Positions 28,005 to 36,380 of a stretch of DNA of 64,000 nucleotides are shown one piece after another. Made by a program: the position numbers and the translations under genes. Within the stretch, counting starts at the first letter, position 1. Every line of letters begins with the position of its first letter. The notes under the pieces were generated by a model. That model was not told where the DNA came from and did no database searches. It saw only the letters and a list, made by a program, of their open reading frames with translations. The stretch comes from Castellaniella sp. UBA6218 (GTDB taxonomy: Bacteria; Pseudomonadota; Gammaproteobacteria; Burkholderiales; Burkholderiaceae_B): contig DISE01000017.1 in the NCBI GenBank assembly GCA_002421865.1, positions 9,494 to 73,493 on the forward strand. Reading direction: 5' to 3'.

Positions 28005-29132
28005 ATGAATAGGTTCATCCGGCCGTTTGCCGTTTCGGTCCTGCTGTGCGGCGCCGGCCTCGTGCCGGCCCGCGCCTGGCAGGCGGCCGACCCGGATCCG
28101 GCGCTCATCGATCTGGCTCCCCAGCGCTATGCCGTGCCCGAAGTGCCTCGCGACGTGCCGTCCGATGTGGCCCCGGACGCGGATGCGTTCGGCACGGCGA
28201 CGGATCCGGGAATCCGCTACGACTTGCTGTTCCTGGACGGTCACGCGGAAGGCTACCGCTACCGGCCGGACGGAGTCGGCCTGCGCTGGTTCGGTACGGC
28301 CGCCGACCCGGCCGAACCGCCGGACAGACTCGGCACGCTGCCTTCCACGGGCCTGGATGCCTGGTCATTGGGCGCGCGGAATTGGCGCTACCGCAGTTCC
28401 GCCGGGTACCGCCTGACCCTGGGCAATACGGCGTCCGGCGCACCCGGCTGGGGGCGGTCCGTGCATCTTGCCGGGGTAGGCCTGGCCCGGTCCGTCACCC
28501 AGGATCGCCTGCCCGCCGGGGCCTGGGACTACTCCGTGGTGGCCGGCGCCCTGGACGGGCAGGCAAGCCGATCGGCGGCCGAAGGCGACCTGGCGTATGG
28601 GCCGGTCGCGGTCGATGCAAGCACGCGCTACGCTCTGGACGGCGACCTGATCCTCGCCTCGCGCCTGCAGCGCACCCTGGGCCTGACGGCGCTGGGCGTC
28701 GGCGGTGATTATTCCATGGGAGACGCGGGCGCCTGGCGGTTCGGGGTATCCGGCTCGCAGCGCCCGCTGTCCCAGGGCTGGCGCCGCCAACTGGGCTATA
28801 CCCTGGGCTTGCATCCGGGCTGGGACCTGTCCTGGGTGAACGCGCGGCAGGGGAATGGCTATGCCGACCTGGCCGCGTACGGCAGCGGCCACGCTGGCTG
28901 CGACTGCGTCAGCAACCAGTGGCAGCTGGATCTGGCCGCGGGGCGCTGGGGTTCGTTCAGCGGTTCGTTCGAACGGCGGGTGGACGCGGCGGGCGGCCTG
29001 GACAAACGGGTCGGCCTGGTCCATGGTTTTCGCTATGGCCCGCACCTTCGGGTGCGCCTGGAAACGAACCGCGACCTGACGTCCGGCGACTACGGCGTGG
29101 GCGCACGGGTTTCCCTGCCGCTGGATTGGTAG
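28005..29132 (+). CDS. Putative outer-membrane beta-barrel protein, usher-like
   Basis: A 375-residue exported protein of uncertain identity. Residues 1-24 are a signal peptide (VLLCGAGLVPARA-WQA). From about residue 100 the sequence is a run of amphipathic strands with aromatic girdle residues (AGYRLTLGNT, WDYSVVAGAL, ASRLQRTLGLTALGVGGDYS, WRFGVSGSQR, LGYTLGLHPGWDLSWVNAR). It ends in alternating hydrophobics and a terminal Trp (VSLPLDW), the usual insertion signal of outer-membrane barrels. Phrases such as LPAGAWDYSVVAGALDG recall fimbrial usher barrels, but ushers exceed 750 residues and no chaperone or pilin gene is nearby. It could be an usher remnant or a distinct family. The 3' end overlaps the LysR gene by 43 bp. 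Confidence 0.6.
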   Translation: MNRFIRPFAVSVLLCGAGLVPARAWQAADPDPALIDLAPQRYAVPEVPRDVPSDVAPDADAFGTATDPGIRYDLLFLDGHAEGYRYRPDGVGLRWFGTAADPAEPPDRLGTLPSTGLDAWSLGARNWRYRSSAGYRLTLGNTASGAPGWGRSVHLAGVGLARSVTQDRLPAGAWDYSVVAGALDGQASRSAAEGDLAYGPVAVDASTRYALDGDLILASRLQRTLGLTALGVGGDYSMGDAGAWRFGVSGSQRPLSQGWRRQLGYTLGLHPGWDLSWVNARQGNGYADLAAYGSGHAGCDCVSNQWQLDLAAGRWGSFSGSFERRVDAAGGLDKRVGLVHGFRYGPHLRVRLETNRDLTSGDYGVGARVSLPLDW

Positions 29133-30055
29133 GGAGGGGCGTCGGCCAGGGTGTCCGATGCCCGGTGCGAGAAATACGCCTGCAGGTGTTCGATGCAGGC
29201 TTTGACCTTGGCGGAATTGTCCAGCTTTTGCGGGTAGACCGCCCAGATGCCGGCGTTCTGCCGGTAGCTTGGCAGGATATGGACGAGGGCGCCCGTTTCC
29301 AGGTGACGGCGCGTGTCCCAGAGCGAACGCAGGACGATGCCATGGCCCGCCAGGGACCAGGCCAGCGCGATCTCGCCGTTGTTGGTGATCAGGGAGCCGT
29401 CGACCTTGACGTTGGTGATGACGTCCTTGCACGACAGGGCCCAGATGCCGACCGGATGGTCGCGTTCGCGCACGATCAGGCAGTTGTGACGGGAGAGATC
29501 CTGCAGCCTGCGGGGCCGGCCGTGCCGCTCCAGGTAGGAAGGGGCGGCGCACAGGATGCGGTGGTTGTCCGCCAGATGGCGCGCGATGTAGTTCGGATCG
29601 ATCATGTCCCCGATACGGATGTCCAGATCGTATTGCTCCTTGGTCATGTTGACCAATTGATCGAGGATGTCCAGCTTGACCTGGATGGCGGGGTAGCGCA
29701 GGGAAAAGCCGGCCAGCGCGGGGGCCACGACCTGGCGACCGAAGCCCATGCTGGTCGAGATCCGCAGTGTGCCCCGTGGCTCGCTCTTGAATTGGGCGAT
29801 CCGGTCGTGCAGCCGTTCCACGTCCTGCAGGATCTGCAAGGCCATGGCATGGGCCTGTTCGCCCTGTTCGGTGAGCGTGACCTGGCGGGTGGTGCGGTGG
29901 AACAGGAGCGTGTCCAGTTCGGATTCCAGGAGCTTGATGTGTTTCGTCACATAGGCGGGCGAGCTGCCGATCATCCGCGCCGCCTGTGAAAAGCTCTGAT
30001 GACGGGCCGCTTCGCAGAACACCCGCAGGGCGTCGATGGTCAGGTTTTCTTTCAT
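29090..30055 (-). CDS. LysR-family regulator of the amidase/TRAP cluster
   Basis: A 321-residue LysR-type regulator. The N-terminal winged HTH at residues about 5-62 reads LTIDALRVFCEAARHQSFSQ, then ARMIGSSPAYVTKHIKLLES. The periplasmic-binding-protein-like effector domain covers residues about 90-300 (RGTLRISTSMGFGRQVVAPAL, YDLDIRIGDMIDPNYIARHL). I chose ATG 30055 (MKENLTIDAL); the open frame continues upstream without homology. It is transcribed away from the amidase gene with 137 bp between starts, the standard arrangement for a LysR activator and its target operon. A 14-bp palindrome lies in that gap. Effector unknown. Confidence 0.9.
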   Translation of the reverse strand: MKENLTIDALRVFCEAARHQSFSQAARMIGSSPAYVTKHIKLLESELDTLLFHRTTRQVTLTEQGEQAHAMALQILQDVERLHDRIAQFKSEPRGTLRISTSMGFGRQVVAPALAGFSLRYPAIQVKLDILDQLVNMTKEQYDLDIRIGDMIDPNYIARHLADNHRILCAAPSYLERHGRPRRLQDLSRHNCLIVRERDHPVGIWALSCKDVITNVKVDGSLITNNGEIALAWSLAGHGIVLRSLWDTRRHLETGALVHILPSYRQNAGIWAVYPQKLDNSAKVKACIEHLQAYFSHRASDTLADAPPYQSSGRETRAPTP

Positions 30056-30066
30056 GTTTCGTAAAA

Positions 30067-30080
30067 ACTGTTTTAACAGT
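30067..30080. promoter_or_regulatory. Palindrome ACTGTTTTAACAGT in the LysR/amidase divergent gap
   Basis: A 6-bp perfect inverted repeat with a 2-bp centre, 12 bp upstream of the LysR ATG. The position suits an autoregulatory or recognition half-site of the adjacent LysR protein. Inferred only from symmetry and location. Confidence 0.4.
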
Positions 30081-30192
30081 ATGGGAATTGTAGACCGGGA
30101 AGCTTCTTTATATAGTCCCCCCAGAATCGAAAACGTCGCGGCCGGCGGCATCCATGTCCGGACCGTGACACGCAATAGGCAAGGGGGCTTCC

Positions 30193-31590
30193 ATGGATCT
30201 GACGCGTCTTTCTCTCGAGCAACTGAGCGGCGGCCTGCGCCGGGGAGAATGGTCGGCGGCCGACCTGGCGCGTTGCTGCGAGGAAAACCATCGCCAGCGT
30301 GAATCGACCCTGCGGGCCTACAAGACCTGGAACGGCGAAGGTGCTGCCGCCACGGCGAGCCTGGCGGACCAACTGCTGGCGCGTGGCGTCGATCTTGGGC
30401 CGCTCATGGGCTTGCCCGTGTCGGTCAAGGACCTGTATGCCGTGCGCGGCCTGCCCACCTTCGCCGGTTCTGCCGCGTCCCTGGGACCGGACTGGGAGCG
30501 GCCCGGCCCCCTGATGGCCGGGCTGGAGCGCCAGATGGCCCCGGTCATGGGGAAGACCCACACGGTGGAATTCGCATTCGGCGGCATCGGCATGAACGCC
30601 CACTGGGGCACGCCGCGCAATCCCTGGAAGGCCGAAGAGCATCGCATCCCGGGGGGATCCAGTTCTGGCGCGGGCGTTTCGCTGGCGCAGGGCTCCGCCG
30701 TGCTGGCGCTGGGAACCGATACAGCCGGCTCCGTGCGCATTCCCGCTTCGGTCACCGGTCAGGCGGGCCTGAAGCCGACGCATGGCCGTTGGCCGCTGGA
30801 AGGCATCGTCCCCCTGTCCCCCAGTCTGGATACGCCGGGTATCCTGGCGCGCTCGGTGGAGGATCTGGCGTTTGGCTTCCGGGCCATTGAGGGGATTCTG
30901 GGCCGGGCCTCGGCACCGATCGTGGTGCCGGCTGCGATGTCCAGTCTGCGCCTGGGGCGGGCGGATGTGTTTTTCCTGGACGAGGCCGATCCCGCCATCG
31001 TGGAAGTTTATGAGCGGGCCATGAGCCGGCTGGCGGTCCTGGGCGCGTCCGTGCGCGGTGTCGAACTGCCCGGTTGCGACGAGGCCTATTCGATTTTCCG
31101 CCAGGGCGGCCTGGCGGCTTCCGAGCTCTGCGCCTTTCTGAAGGCCGAACTGCCTGGCCGGATGGAACGCCTGGATCCCGTGGTGCGGCTGCGCGTCGAG
31201 GGCGCCGAGTCCCTGTCCTCGGTCGATTACCTGCTGCGCGTGCGCGCCTTGCGAGAGGCCGCGCGGCGGGCCTTGCCCGTTTTTGACATGGCCGACGTGC
31301 TGGCGACACCCACCGTGGCCATCACGCCTCCGCGTCTGGACGCGATCCAGGACCCCGAAGCCTATCGTCGCGCCAACATGATGGTGCTGCGCAATACCAG
31401 CATGGCCAATCTGCTGGGGCTGTGCGCGCTGACGCTGCCGATCGGGCTGGATGCCCAGGGCATGCCGGTCGGGCTGCAACTGATGGCTCCGCCGGGGGCC
31501 GAGGAGCGTCTGCTGGCCGCCGCGCTGCTGATCGAATCTCATCTGGGGAAACCCCTCGACATACTGGGTTCTCCGTATTTCCCGCAGTGA
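30193..31590 (+). CDS. Amidase, amidase-signature family
   Basis: A 465-residue serine amidohydrolase with the Ser-cisSer-Lys triad. The lysine is in LPVSVKDLYAVRG (about residue 79). The amidase signature reads GGSSSGAGVSLAQGSAVLAL, then GTDTAGSVRIPASVTGQAGL, holding the cis-Ser and nucleophile Ser. It would release ammonia from a carboxamide. The family includes GatA, 6-aminohexanoate-cyclic-dimer hydrolase and many catabolic amidases, and specificity is not readable. First gene of a six-gene plus-strand cluster with a TRAP transporter, a deaminase and an asparaginase, divergent from a LysR regulator. That context points to catabolism of an imported amide rather than tRNA amidation. Confidence 0.9.
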   Translation: MDLTRLSLEQLSGGLRRGEWSAADLARCCEENHRQRESTLRAYKTWNGEGAAATASLADQLLARGVDLGPLMGLPVSVKDLYAVRGLPTFAGSAASLGPDWERPGPLMAGLERQMAPVMGKTHTVEFAFGGIGMNAHWGTPRNPWKAEEHRIPGGSSSGAGVSLAQGSAVLALGTDTAGSVRIPASVTGQAGLKPTHGRWPLEGIVPLSPSLDTPGILARSVEDLAFGFRAIEGILGRASAPIVVPAAMSSLRLGRADVFFLDEADPAIVEVYERAMSRLAVLGASVRGVELPGCDEAYSIFRQGGLAASELCAFLKAELPGRMERLDPVVRLRVEGAESLSSVDYLLRVRALREAARRALPVFDMADVLATPTVAITPPRLDAIQDPEAYRRANMMVLRNTSMANLLGLCALTLPIGLDAQGMPVGLQLMAPPGAEERLLAAALLIESHLGKPLDILGSPYFPQ

Positions 31591-31639
31591 GTTTTTCATT
31601 TTTTTCTTGACCCCTCGATAGACAGACAAGGAGTGAGAC

Positions 31640-32635
31640 ATGATCCGTTTCCCAATCGGCAAACTTTCCCTCGGCATCGCCGGCGCCCTGGTCAGCGTTT
31701 CGCTGGCCCATGCCGCGGACTACACCTTTACCTTCGCCCACGTGCTGACCGAGCAGACGCCCAATGCGCGCGCCGCGGTCAAGTTCAAGGAAGAGGTCGA
31801 GAAGAACTCCAACGGCCGCATTGAAATCAACGTCCGGCCCGCCGCGCAACTGGGCGGCGACGTCGAAATCATCGAGCAGACTCAGATGGGTCTGGTGCAT
31901 ATCGCGATCCCGCCGACCGGCAACCTGGCCAATTTCGAGCCCAAGATGTTCCTGTTCGACCTGCCCTACCTGATCAAGGGCGAGCAGTCGATGAAGCAAC
32001 TGCTGGACGGCGAAGTGGGCCGCGAGCTGCTGGGCACACTGGAAAAAAGCAATCTGCACGGCGTGAACTACTGGGGTGCCGGGTTCCGCAACATCACCAA
32101 CAACATCCGCGAAATCAATCAGCCTGCGGATTTGAAGAACATCAAGATGCGCACGCTGCAGGCGCCGACCATCCTGGCCACTTACCGCGCCTGGGGCGCC
32201 AATCCCACGGCCATGGCGTACACCGAGGTCTACAACGGTCTGCAGCAGGGCGTGGTCGAAGGGCAGGAAAACCCGCTCGCCAACATCGACTCGATGAAGT
32301 TCTACGAAGTCCAGAAATACATGACCTTGACCGGCCACGCCTATCACACCTACGCCGCTGTGATGAACAAGGCTGCCTGGGAATCCCTGCCGGCGGATCT
32401 GCAGAAGGTCGTGGCCGATGCCTTCGACGTCGCGCGAGACTACGGACGCGAACTGACCAAGCAGGACGAGAGCCAGATCCTGGAGAAGATCAGGGGCCAG
32501 ATCCAGATCGTCGAGCTCACGGAAGAGGGGCGCCAGAAATTCATCGAGAGCTCCGCGCCGATCTACAAGCAGTTCGAGGCCAACATCACGCCGGAACTGT
32601 TGCAGCGCGCGGTCAAGGCCGCCGCAGTGAGCTGA
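31640..32635 (+). CDS. dctP: TRAP transporter substrate-binding protein (DctP family)
   Basis: The periplasmic receptor of a tripartite ATP-independent uptake system for organic acids. Signal peptide about residues 1-25 (SLAHA-ADYTF). DctP-family hallmarks are FTFAHVLTEQTPNARAAVKF, INVRPAAQLGGDVEIIEQTQ, and the central helix GFRNITNNIREINQPADLKN followed by KMRTLQAPT, where an arginine normally clamps the substrate carboxylate. 331 residues, normal length. It is followed by the small and large membrane subunits in the same orientation. The ligand is likely a carboxylate, given the family and the downstream dehydrogenase. Confidence 0.93.
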   Translation: MIRFPIGKLSLGIAGALVSVSLAHAADYTFTFAHVLTEQTPNARAAVKFKEEVEKNSNGRIEINVRPAAQLGGDVEIIEQTQMGLVHIAIPPTGNLANFEPKMFLFDLPYLIKGEQSMKQLLDGEVGRELLGTLEKSNLHGVNYWGAGFRNITNNIREINQPADLKNIKMRTLQAPTILATYRAWGANPTAMAYTEVYNGLQQGVVEGQENPLANIDSMKFYEVQKYMTLTGHAYHTYAAVMNKAAWESLPADLQKVVADAFDVARDYGRELTKQDESQILEKIRGQIQIVELTEEGRQKFIESSAPIYKQFEANITPELLQRAVKAAAVS

Positions 32636-32660
32636 TCCAGATCCCCTCCAGGAGACGCCC

Positions 32661-33173
32661 ATGCTTGCGGGAATCAACCGGTGCCTCGACCGCGTCGAGT
32701 CGTTCGCCATGATCGTGCTGATGCTGGTGGCCACCTGCGTGGCCATCGTCCAGGTCATCGCGCGCTACGTGTTCAACAACTCGCTGTACTGGTCCGAGGA
32801 GACCGTGCTGTACACGCTCATCATGATGAGCTTCCTGACCTGCAGCATGGGCGTGCGCTACGCGGCGCATATCTGCGTCGAGGTCCTGCCTCTGATGGTG
32901 GGGCCCCGGCTGGCCCGGGTGCTGCGCTACCTGGCGAGCATTCTGGGCCTGGCGTTCGCCGCGGTCCTGGTCTATTACGGGGGGCGCCTGGCGATCAACA
33001 CGCTGAACATGAACCAGTTGTCTCCGGCCATGCGCATCCCGGTCGGGTACGTCTACATGATCATCCCGGTCTCGGGCACTTTCATGGGTCTGCGCTATCT
33101 GTGGATCCTGTGGAGCATGCTCACGGGCAAGGAATACCAGCCCCTGGCCATCGACATGAGCTCGGCGGGCTGA
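32661..33173 (+). CDS. dctQ: TRAP transporter small permease (DctQ family)
   Basis: A 170-residue inner-membrane protein with four predicted helices (FAMIVLMLVATCVAIVQVIA, LYTLIMMSFLTCS, YLASILGLAFAAVLVYY, VYMIIPVSGTFMGLRYLWIL). The loop YWSEETVLYTLIMM is the conserved W-[ST]-EE element of DctQ proteins. It pairs with the large DctM subunit to form the sodium-coupled membrane part of the transporter. Located 25 bp after the receptor gene and 58 bp before dctM. Confidence 0.92.
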   Translation: MLAGINRCLDRVESFAMIVLMLVATCVAIVQVIARYVFNNSLYWSEETVLYTLIMMSFLTCSMGVRYAAHICVEVLPLMVGPRLARVLRYLASILGLAFAAVLVYYGGRLAINTLNMNQLSPAMRIPVGYVYMIIPVSGTFMGLRYLWILWSMLTGKEYQPLAIDMSSAG

Positions 33174-33231
33174 GCGCGGCGTCCGCGCCGTCCCGGTCCC
33201 GCACATTCATACGAACGGATAGAGAAATCCC

Positions 33232-34506
33232 ATGATTGCCGCCCTGGTTCCCATTTTCTTCGCGCTGCTGCTGTTCGGTCTGCCGATCTTCGCCTCTTTG
33301 TCGCTGGCCGTGGCGCTGGCACTCAAAGGCTTCGGCACGATCGACCCGCTGGTCGTGCCTCTGCGCATGTTCTCGGGGATGAACAACTTCTCCCTGATGT
33401 CCATCCCCTTCTTCATCCTGGCGGCCGAGCTGATGCGCATCGGCGGTCTGTCGGATCGCCTCATCGGCCTGGCACGCGCCCTGATCGGCTGGCTGCCCGG
33501 CGGTCTGGCCGCCGCCACCGTGCTGGCCTGCCTGTTTTTCGGTTCGATCTCGGGGTCCAGTCCCGCGACCGTGATCGCCATCGGCAGCATCATGTTTCCG
33601 GCGCTGGTGGCCGCCGGCTACAACAAGTTCTTCGCCATTGGCCTGATTACGACGGCCGGTACGCTGGGTCCGATCGTGCCGCCCAGCATCGCCCTGATCA
33701 TCTATGGTTCGGTCACAGGATCCTCGGTGGGCAAGCTGTTCGCCGCGGGCGTGCTGCCGGCCATCCTGATTGCGACGCTGCTGATCACGTACTGCTGCTG
33801 GTATGCGACCCTGCGCCGCTATCCGCGCGAGCCCTTTCCCAGCCTGAAGCAGATCTGGGAAGCCGTGAGCCGGTCGCTGTGGGGGATGGGTCTGCCCGTG
33901 CTGCTGCTGGGCGGCATCTACACCGGCCTGTTCACGCCGACGGAATCGGCGGCCGCCGCCTGCTTGTATGGCTGGTTCGTGGGCGCGGTGATCTATCGCA
34001 CGATCTCGCTGCCGGCCACGCTGACCATTCTGCGCAACACCGGCGTACTGTCCGGCACCCTGCTGCTGATCACGGCGGGCGCCTCGGCTTTTTCCTGGAT
34101 CCTGGCCAGCACCGGCGCGCCGACCAAGCTGGCCACCGAAGTTCTGGCCGGGACGGATTCGCCGATCGTGATCCTGATGCTGTTCAACCTGATCATGCTG
34201 GTCGCGGGCATGTTCCTGGACAGCGCGTCGGCCATCATCGTGCTGGCGCCGCTGATGCAGCCGATCGCCGCCCAGGTCGGCGTGGACGCCATCCATTTCG
34301 GCATCATCACGCTGGTGAACCTGTCGGTCGGCATGCTGACGCCTCCGGTCGGGCTGAACCTGTTCGTCGCCATGACGATTTCGGGAATGACGCTGTTTCA
34401 GGTGTTCCGGGCGGCGCTGCCGACCATCGGCCTGATGCTCGTCGCGCTGATCGTCATTACCTACGTGCCCTGGTTCAGCCTGACCTTGCCCAACTTGCTG
34501 TATTGA
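33232..34506 (+). CDS. dctM: TRAP transporter large permease (DctM family)
   Basis: A 424-residue polytopic protein of the ion-transporter superfamily that forms the transport path of the TRAP system. Family landmarks are MFSGMNNFSLMSIPFFILAA and FGSISGSSPATVIAIGSIMF. GTLGPIVPPSIALIIYGSVT follows, with LTPPVGLNLFVA near the C-terminus. About twelve membrane helices are apparent. Start ATG 33232. With dctP and dctQ this forms a complete transporter, so the cluster is self-sufficient for uptake. Confidence 0.93.
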   Translation: MIAALVPIFFALLLFGLPIFASLSLAVALALKGFGTIDPLVVPLRMFSGMNNFSLMSIPFFILAAELMRIGGLSDRLIGLARALIGWLPGGLAAATVLACLFFGSISGSSPATVIAIGSIMFPALVAAGYNKFFAIGLITTAGTLGPIVPPSIALIIYGSVTGSSVGKLFAAGVLPAILIATLLITYCCWYATLRRYPREPFPSLKQIWEAVSRSLWGMGLPVLLLGGIYTGLFTPTESAAAACLYGWFVGAVIYRTISLPATLTILRNTGVLSGTLLLITAGASAFSWILASTGAPTKLATEVLAGTDSPIVILMLFNLIMLVAGMFLDSASAIIVLAPLMQPIAAQVGVDAIHFGIITLVNLSVGMLTPPVGLNLFVAMTISGMTLFQVFRAALPTIGLMLVALIVITYVPWFSLTLPNLLY

Positions 34507-34513
34507 TCCCCGC

Positions 34514-34537
34514 GCGCCCGGCCGCAGGGCCGGGCGC
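34514..34537. repeat. Intercistronic hairpin between dctM and cnbZ-like gene
   Basis: A perfect 10-bp GC stem (GCGCCCGGCC / GGCCGGGCGC) with a GCAG tetraloop, 8 bp after the dctM stop. No T-run follows, so it is more likely an RNA stability or partial attenuation element inside the operon than a full terminator. Confidence 0.4.
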
Positions 34538-34562
34538 CGCGCCCCGAATGGAGAATCCCCCG

Positions 34563-35330
34563 ATGGAACAGGCCGAAATCTTTGCCGCGGGCAATTACCG
34601 CTACGTGCCCAGCGGCGTCATGCAGTATTCGGGCGGCGCCGCCGCGATGCCGGGCCATGCGATCCGCCGCGCCGTCTTCGCCCGCCCCGTCCCGCTGGCC
34701 GAGGGTTTCGAGCGTATCGCGCGGCTGCTGCGAGCCGAGGATCGCCCCCTGACCGCCCTGTGCGGCTGCGAACTGCGCTCGCCCGGGCAGTTCAGCGAGG
34801 AAGGTTTCGCGCGCTTCAACGCCGAATACGTCGGCACGTTGCGGGCCTGGGGGATTGCCGACGACCGGGTCAACCCCGTGCCGCGCAGCAACGTCTGCCC
34901 GCAAGTGGATTCGCCCGCCGTACCATCCTTTCACGCGTTCAGCTACACCGTGCCCAGTCAGGCTGATGAGCGCAGTTTCGTCATTGCCGGCAGCAGCGAG
35001 GTGCCCGAGGGTCATGCCAACTACAAGGATCACCTGATCGCCTATCGGGACATCTCGCCCGAGGGCATGCGCAAGAAGGCCCGCTGGGTGCTCGGCGAAA
35101 TGGAGCGGCGCATGCGGGTGCTGGGGTATGGCTGGGACGACTGCACCGGATCGCAACTCTACATCGTGCACGACCCGCATCCCTTCCTGGAAGAAGAGTT
35201 CGCGCGCCGGGGCGCCATGCGCCTGGGCCTGACCTGGCATTTCGTGCGGCCGCCTGTCGTGGACATGGAATTCGAGATGGACTGCCGCCGCGTCCTGCTG
35301 GAACGCGTCCTGCCGGTCGACGCCGCATGA
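34563..35330 (+). CDS. cnbZ: CnbZ-like (2-aminomuconate-type) deaminase
   Basis: A 255-residue protein. The wording (CGCELRSPGQFSEEGFARFN, NPVPRSNVCPQVDSPAVPSF, FVIAGSSEVPEGHANYKDHL, WHFVRPPVVDMEFEMD) recalls the family of CnbZ, the 2-amino-5-chloromuconate deaminase of chloronitrobenzene degradation, which is distantly related to RidA/YjgF enamine deaminases. The assignment is from memory of the family, and the true substrate here is probably different because no ring-cleavage genes are nearby. ATG 34563 is chosen because GGAG precedes it at good spacing; an in-frame ATG at 34548 is the alternative. Its stop overlaps the asparaginase start by 4 bp (ATGA). Confidence 0.7.
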   Translation: MEQAEIFAAGNYRYVPSGVMQYSGGAAAMPGHAIRRAVFARPVPLAEGFERIARLLRAEDRPLTALCGCELRSPGQFSEEGFARFNAEYVGTLRAWGIADDRVNPVPRSNVCPQVDSPAVPSFHAFSYTVPSQADERSFVIAGSSEVPEGHANYKDHLIAYRDISPEGMRKKARWVLGEMERRMRVLGYGWDDCTGSQLYIVHDPHPFLEEEFARRGAMRLGLTWHFVRPPVVDMEFEMDCRRVLLERVLPVDAA

Positions 35331-36331
35331 AGCACGTCGTCGTGCTGTCCACGGGCGGGACCATCGCCAGCAGGCCCGGTCCTGAAGGCCGCAACATCGC
35401 GGGCGCGCTGCCGGGCGCGGACCTGATGCGCCAGGTGCCTGGAGTCGAGGACATACGGGTCGAGGCGCGGTCCTTGTTCCAGAAGGCCAGCAACGCCCTG
35501 CTGCCGGAAGACCTCCAGGCGCTGCGCGCCGAATGCCAGCGCCTGGTCGACGGGGGCGGGGTCGACGGCATCGTCGTCACCCACGGCACCGACACCCTGG
35601 AGGACACCGCCTATTTCCTGGAGTGCGGAGTGCGCACGCGGAACGTCGTCCTCGTCGTCACGGGCTCTCAGCGCGTGCCGCATGCGCCGGGCACCGACGC
35701 CTATACGAACTTGCGCGATGCCATCCGGACCGCCGCCTCGCCTCTGTGCCGGGGCCTGGGCGTGCTGGTGGTCTTCAACGAAACTGTCCATGCGGCCGCG
35801 TTCGTGCGCAAGACCAGCAGCTTCCAGCTCAACGGTTTCGAGTCCCCGGGTCTGGGCTGTCTGGGTTTCGTCGATGGCGAGGACGTGCGGATCTATCAGC
35901 AGCCCCGGCGCCAGCCGCTGTTGCAAGCCCCGCCTGGCGCCTTGCCTCAGGTCGAGATCGTGGCCGCCAGCCTGGGGGCAAGCCCTTTGGCGCTGCGCGC
36001 ACTGGTCGAGGCACGTGTGCCGGGGATCGTGCTGGAAGGGACAGGGCGGGGGCAGGTGCCTCCCGCCTGGGTGCCCGAAGTCGAGCGGGCCGCGCGAGCC
36101 GGCATCTCGGTGCTGGTGTGCAGCGCCGCGCTGCATGGAGCGGTCCTGCCCTGCTATGAATATCCAGGCTCGCTGCACAGTCTGCAGGAGGCTGGCGCCC
36201 TGGGGGTCAGCGGCCTGTCCGCGCGCAAGGCGCGCATGCGCCTGATGCTGGCGCTGGCCTGCCTGGACGGCCAGGGCGACCGCAACGCACTCCGGCTCCT
36301 GTTCGACTGGGGTGCCGATCGCGACGCCTGA
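35327..36331 (+). CDS. L-asparaginase family amidohydrolase
   Basis: A 334-residue asparaginase/glutaminase-type enzyme. The first catalytic Thr is in VLSTGGTIASRPG (residues about 8-14). The second Thr-Asp pair is in VVTHGTDTLEDTAYFLE (about residues 84-100), and the lysine is in AAFVRKTSSFQLNGF. No signal peptide, so it is cytoplasmic (type I-like location). It would deamidate asparagine or a related beta-amide. The 4-bp overlap with the deaminase gene indicates coupling, and the gene is followed 49 bp later by a dicarboxylate-type dehydrogenase. In this cluster it may act on an imported compound rather than on free asparagine. Confidence 0.9.
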   Translation: MKHVVVLSTGGTIASRPGPEGRNIAGALPGADLMRQVPGVEDIRVEARSLFQKASNALLPEDLQALRAECQRLVDGGGVDGIVVTHGTDTLEDTAYFLECGVRTRNVVLVVTGSQRVPHAPGTDAYTNLRDAIRTAASPLCRGLGVLVVFNETVHAAAFVRKTSSFQLNGFESPGLGCLGFVDGEDVRIYQQPRRQPLLQAPPGALPQVEIVAASLGASPLALRALVEARVPGIVLEGTGRGQVPPAWVPEVERAARAGISVLVCSAALHGAVLPCYEYPGSLHSLQEAGALGVSGLSARKARMRLMLALACLDGQGDRNALRLLFDWGADRDA

Positions 36332-36380
36332 ACGGGGCGGCATCCGCCGCCTTCCGATGACTCTTGACTCATACGACATC

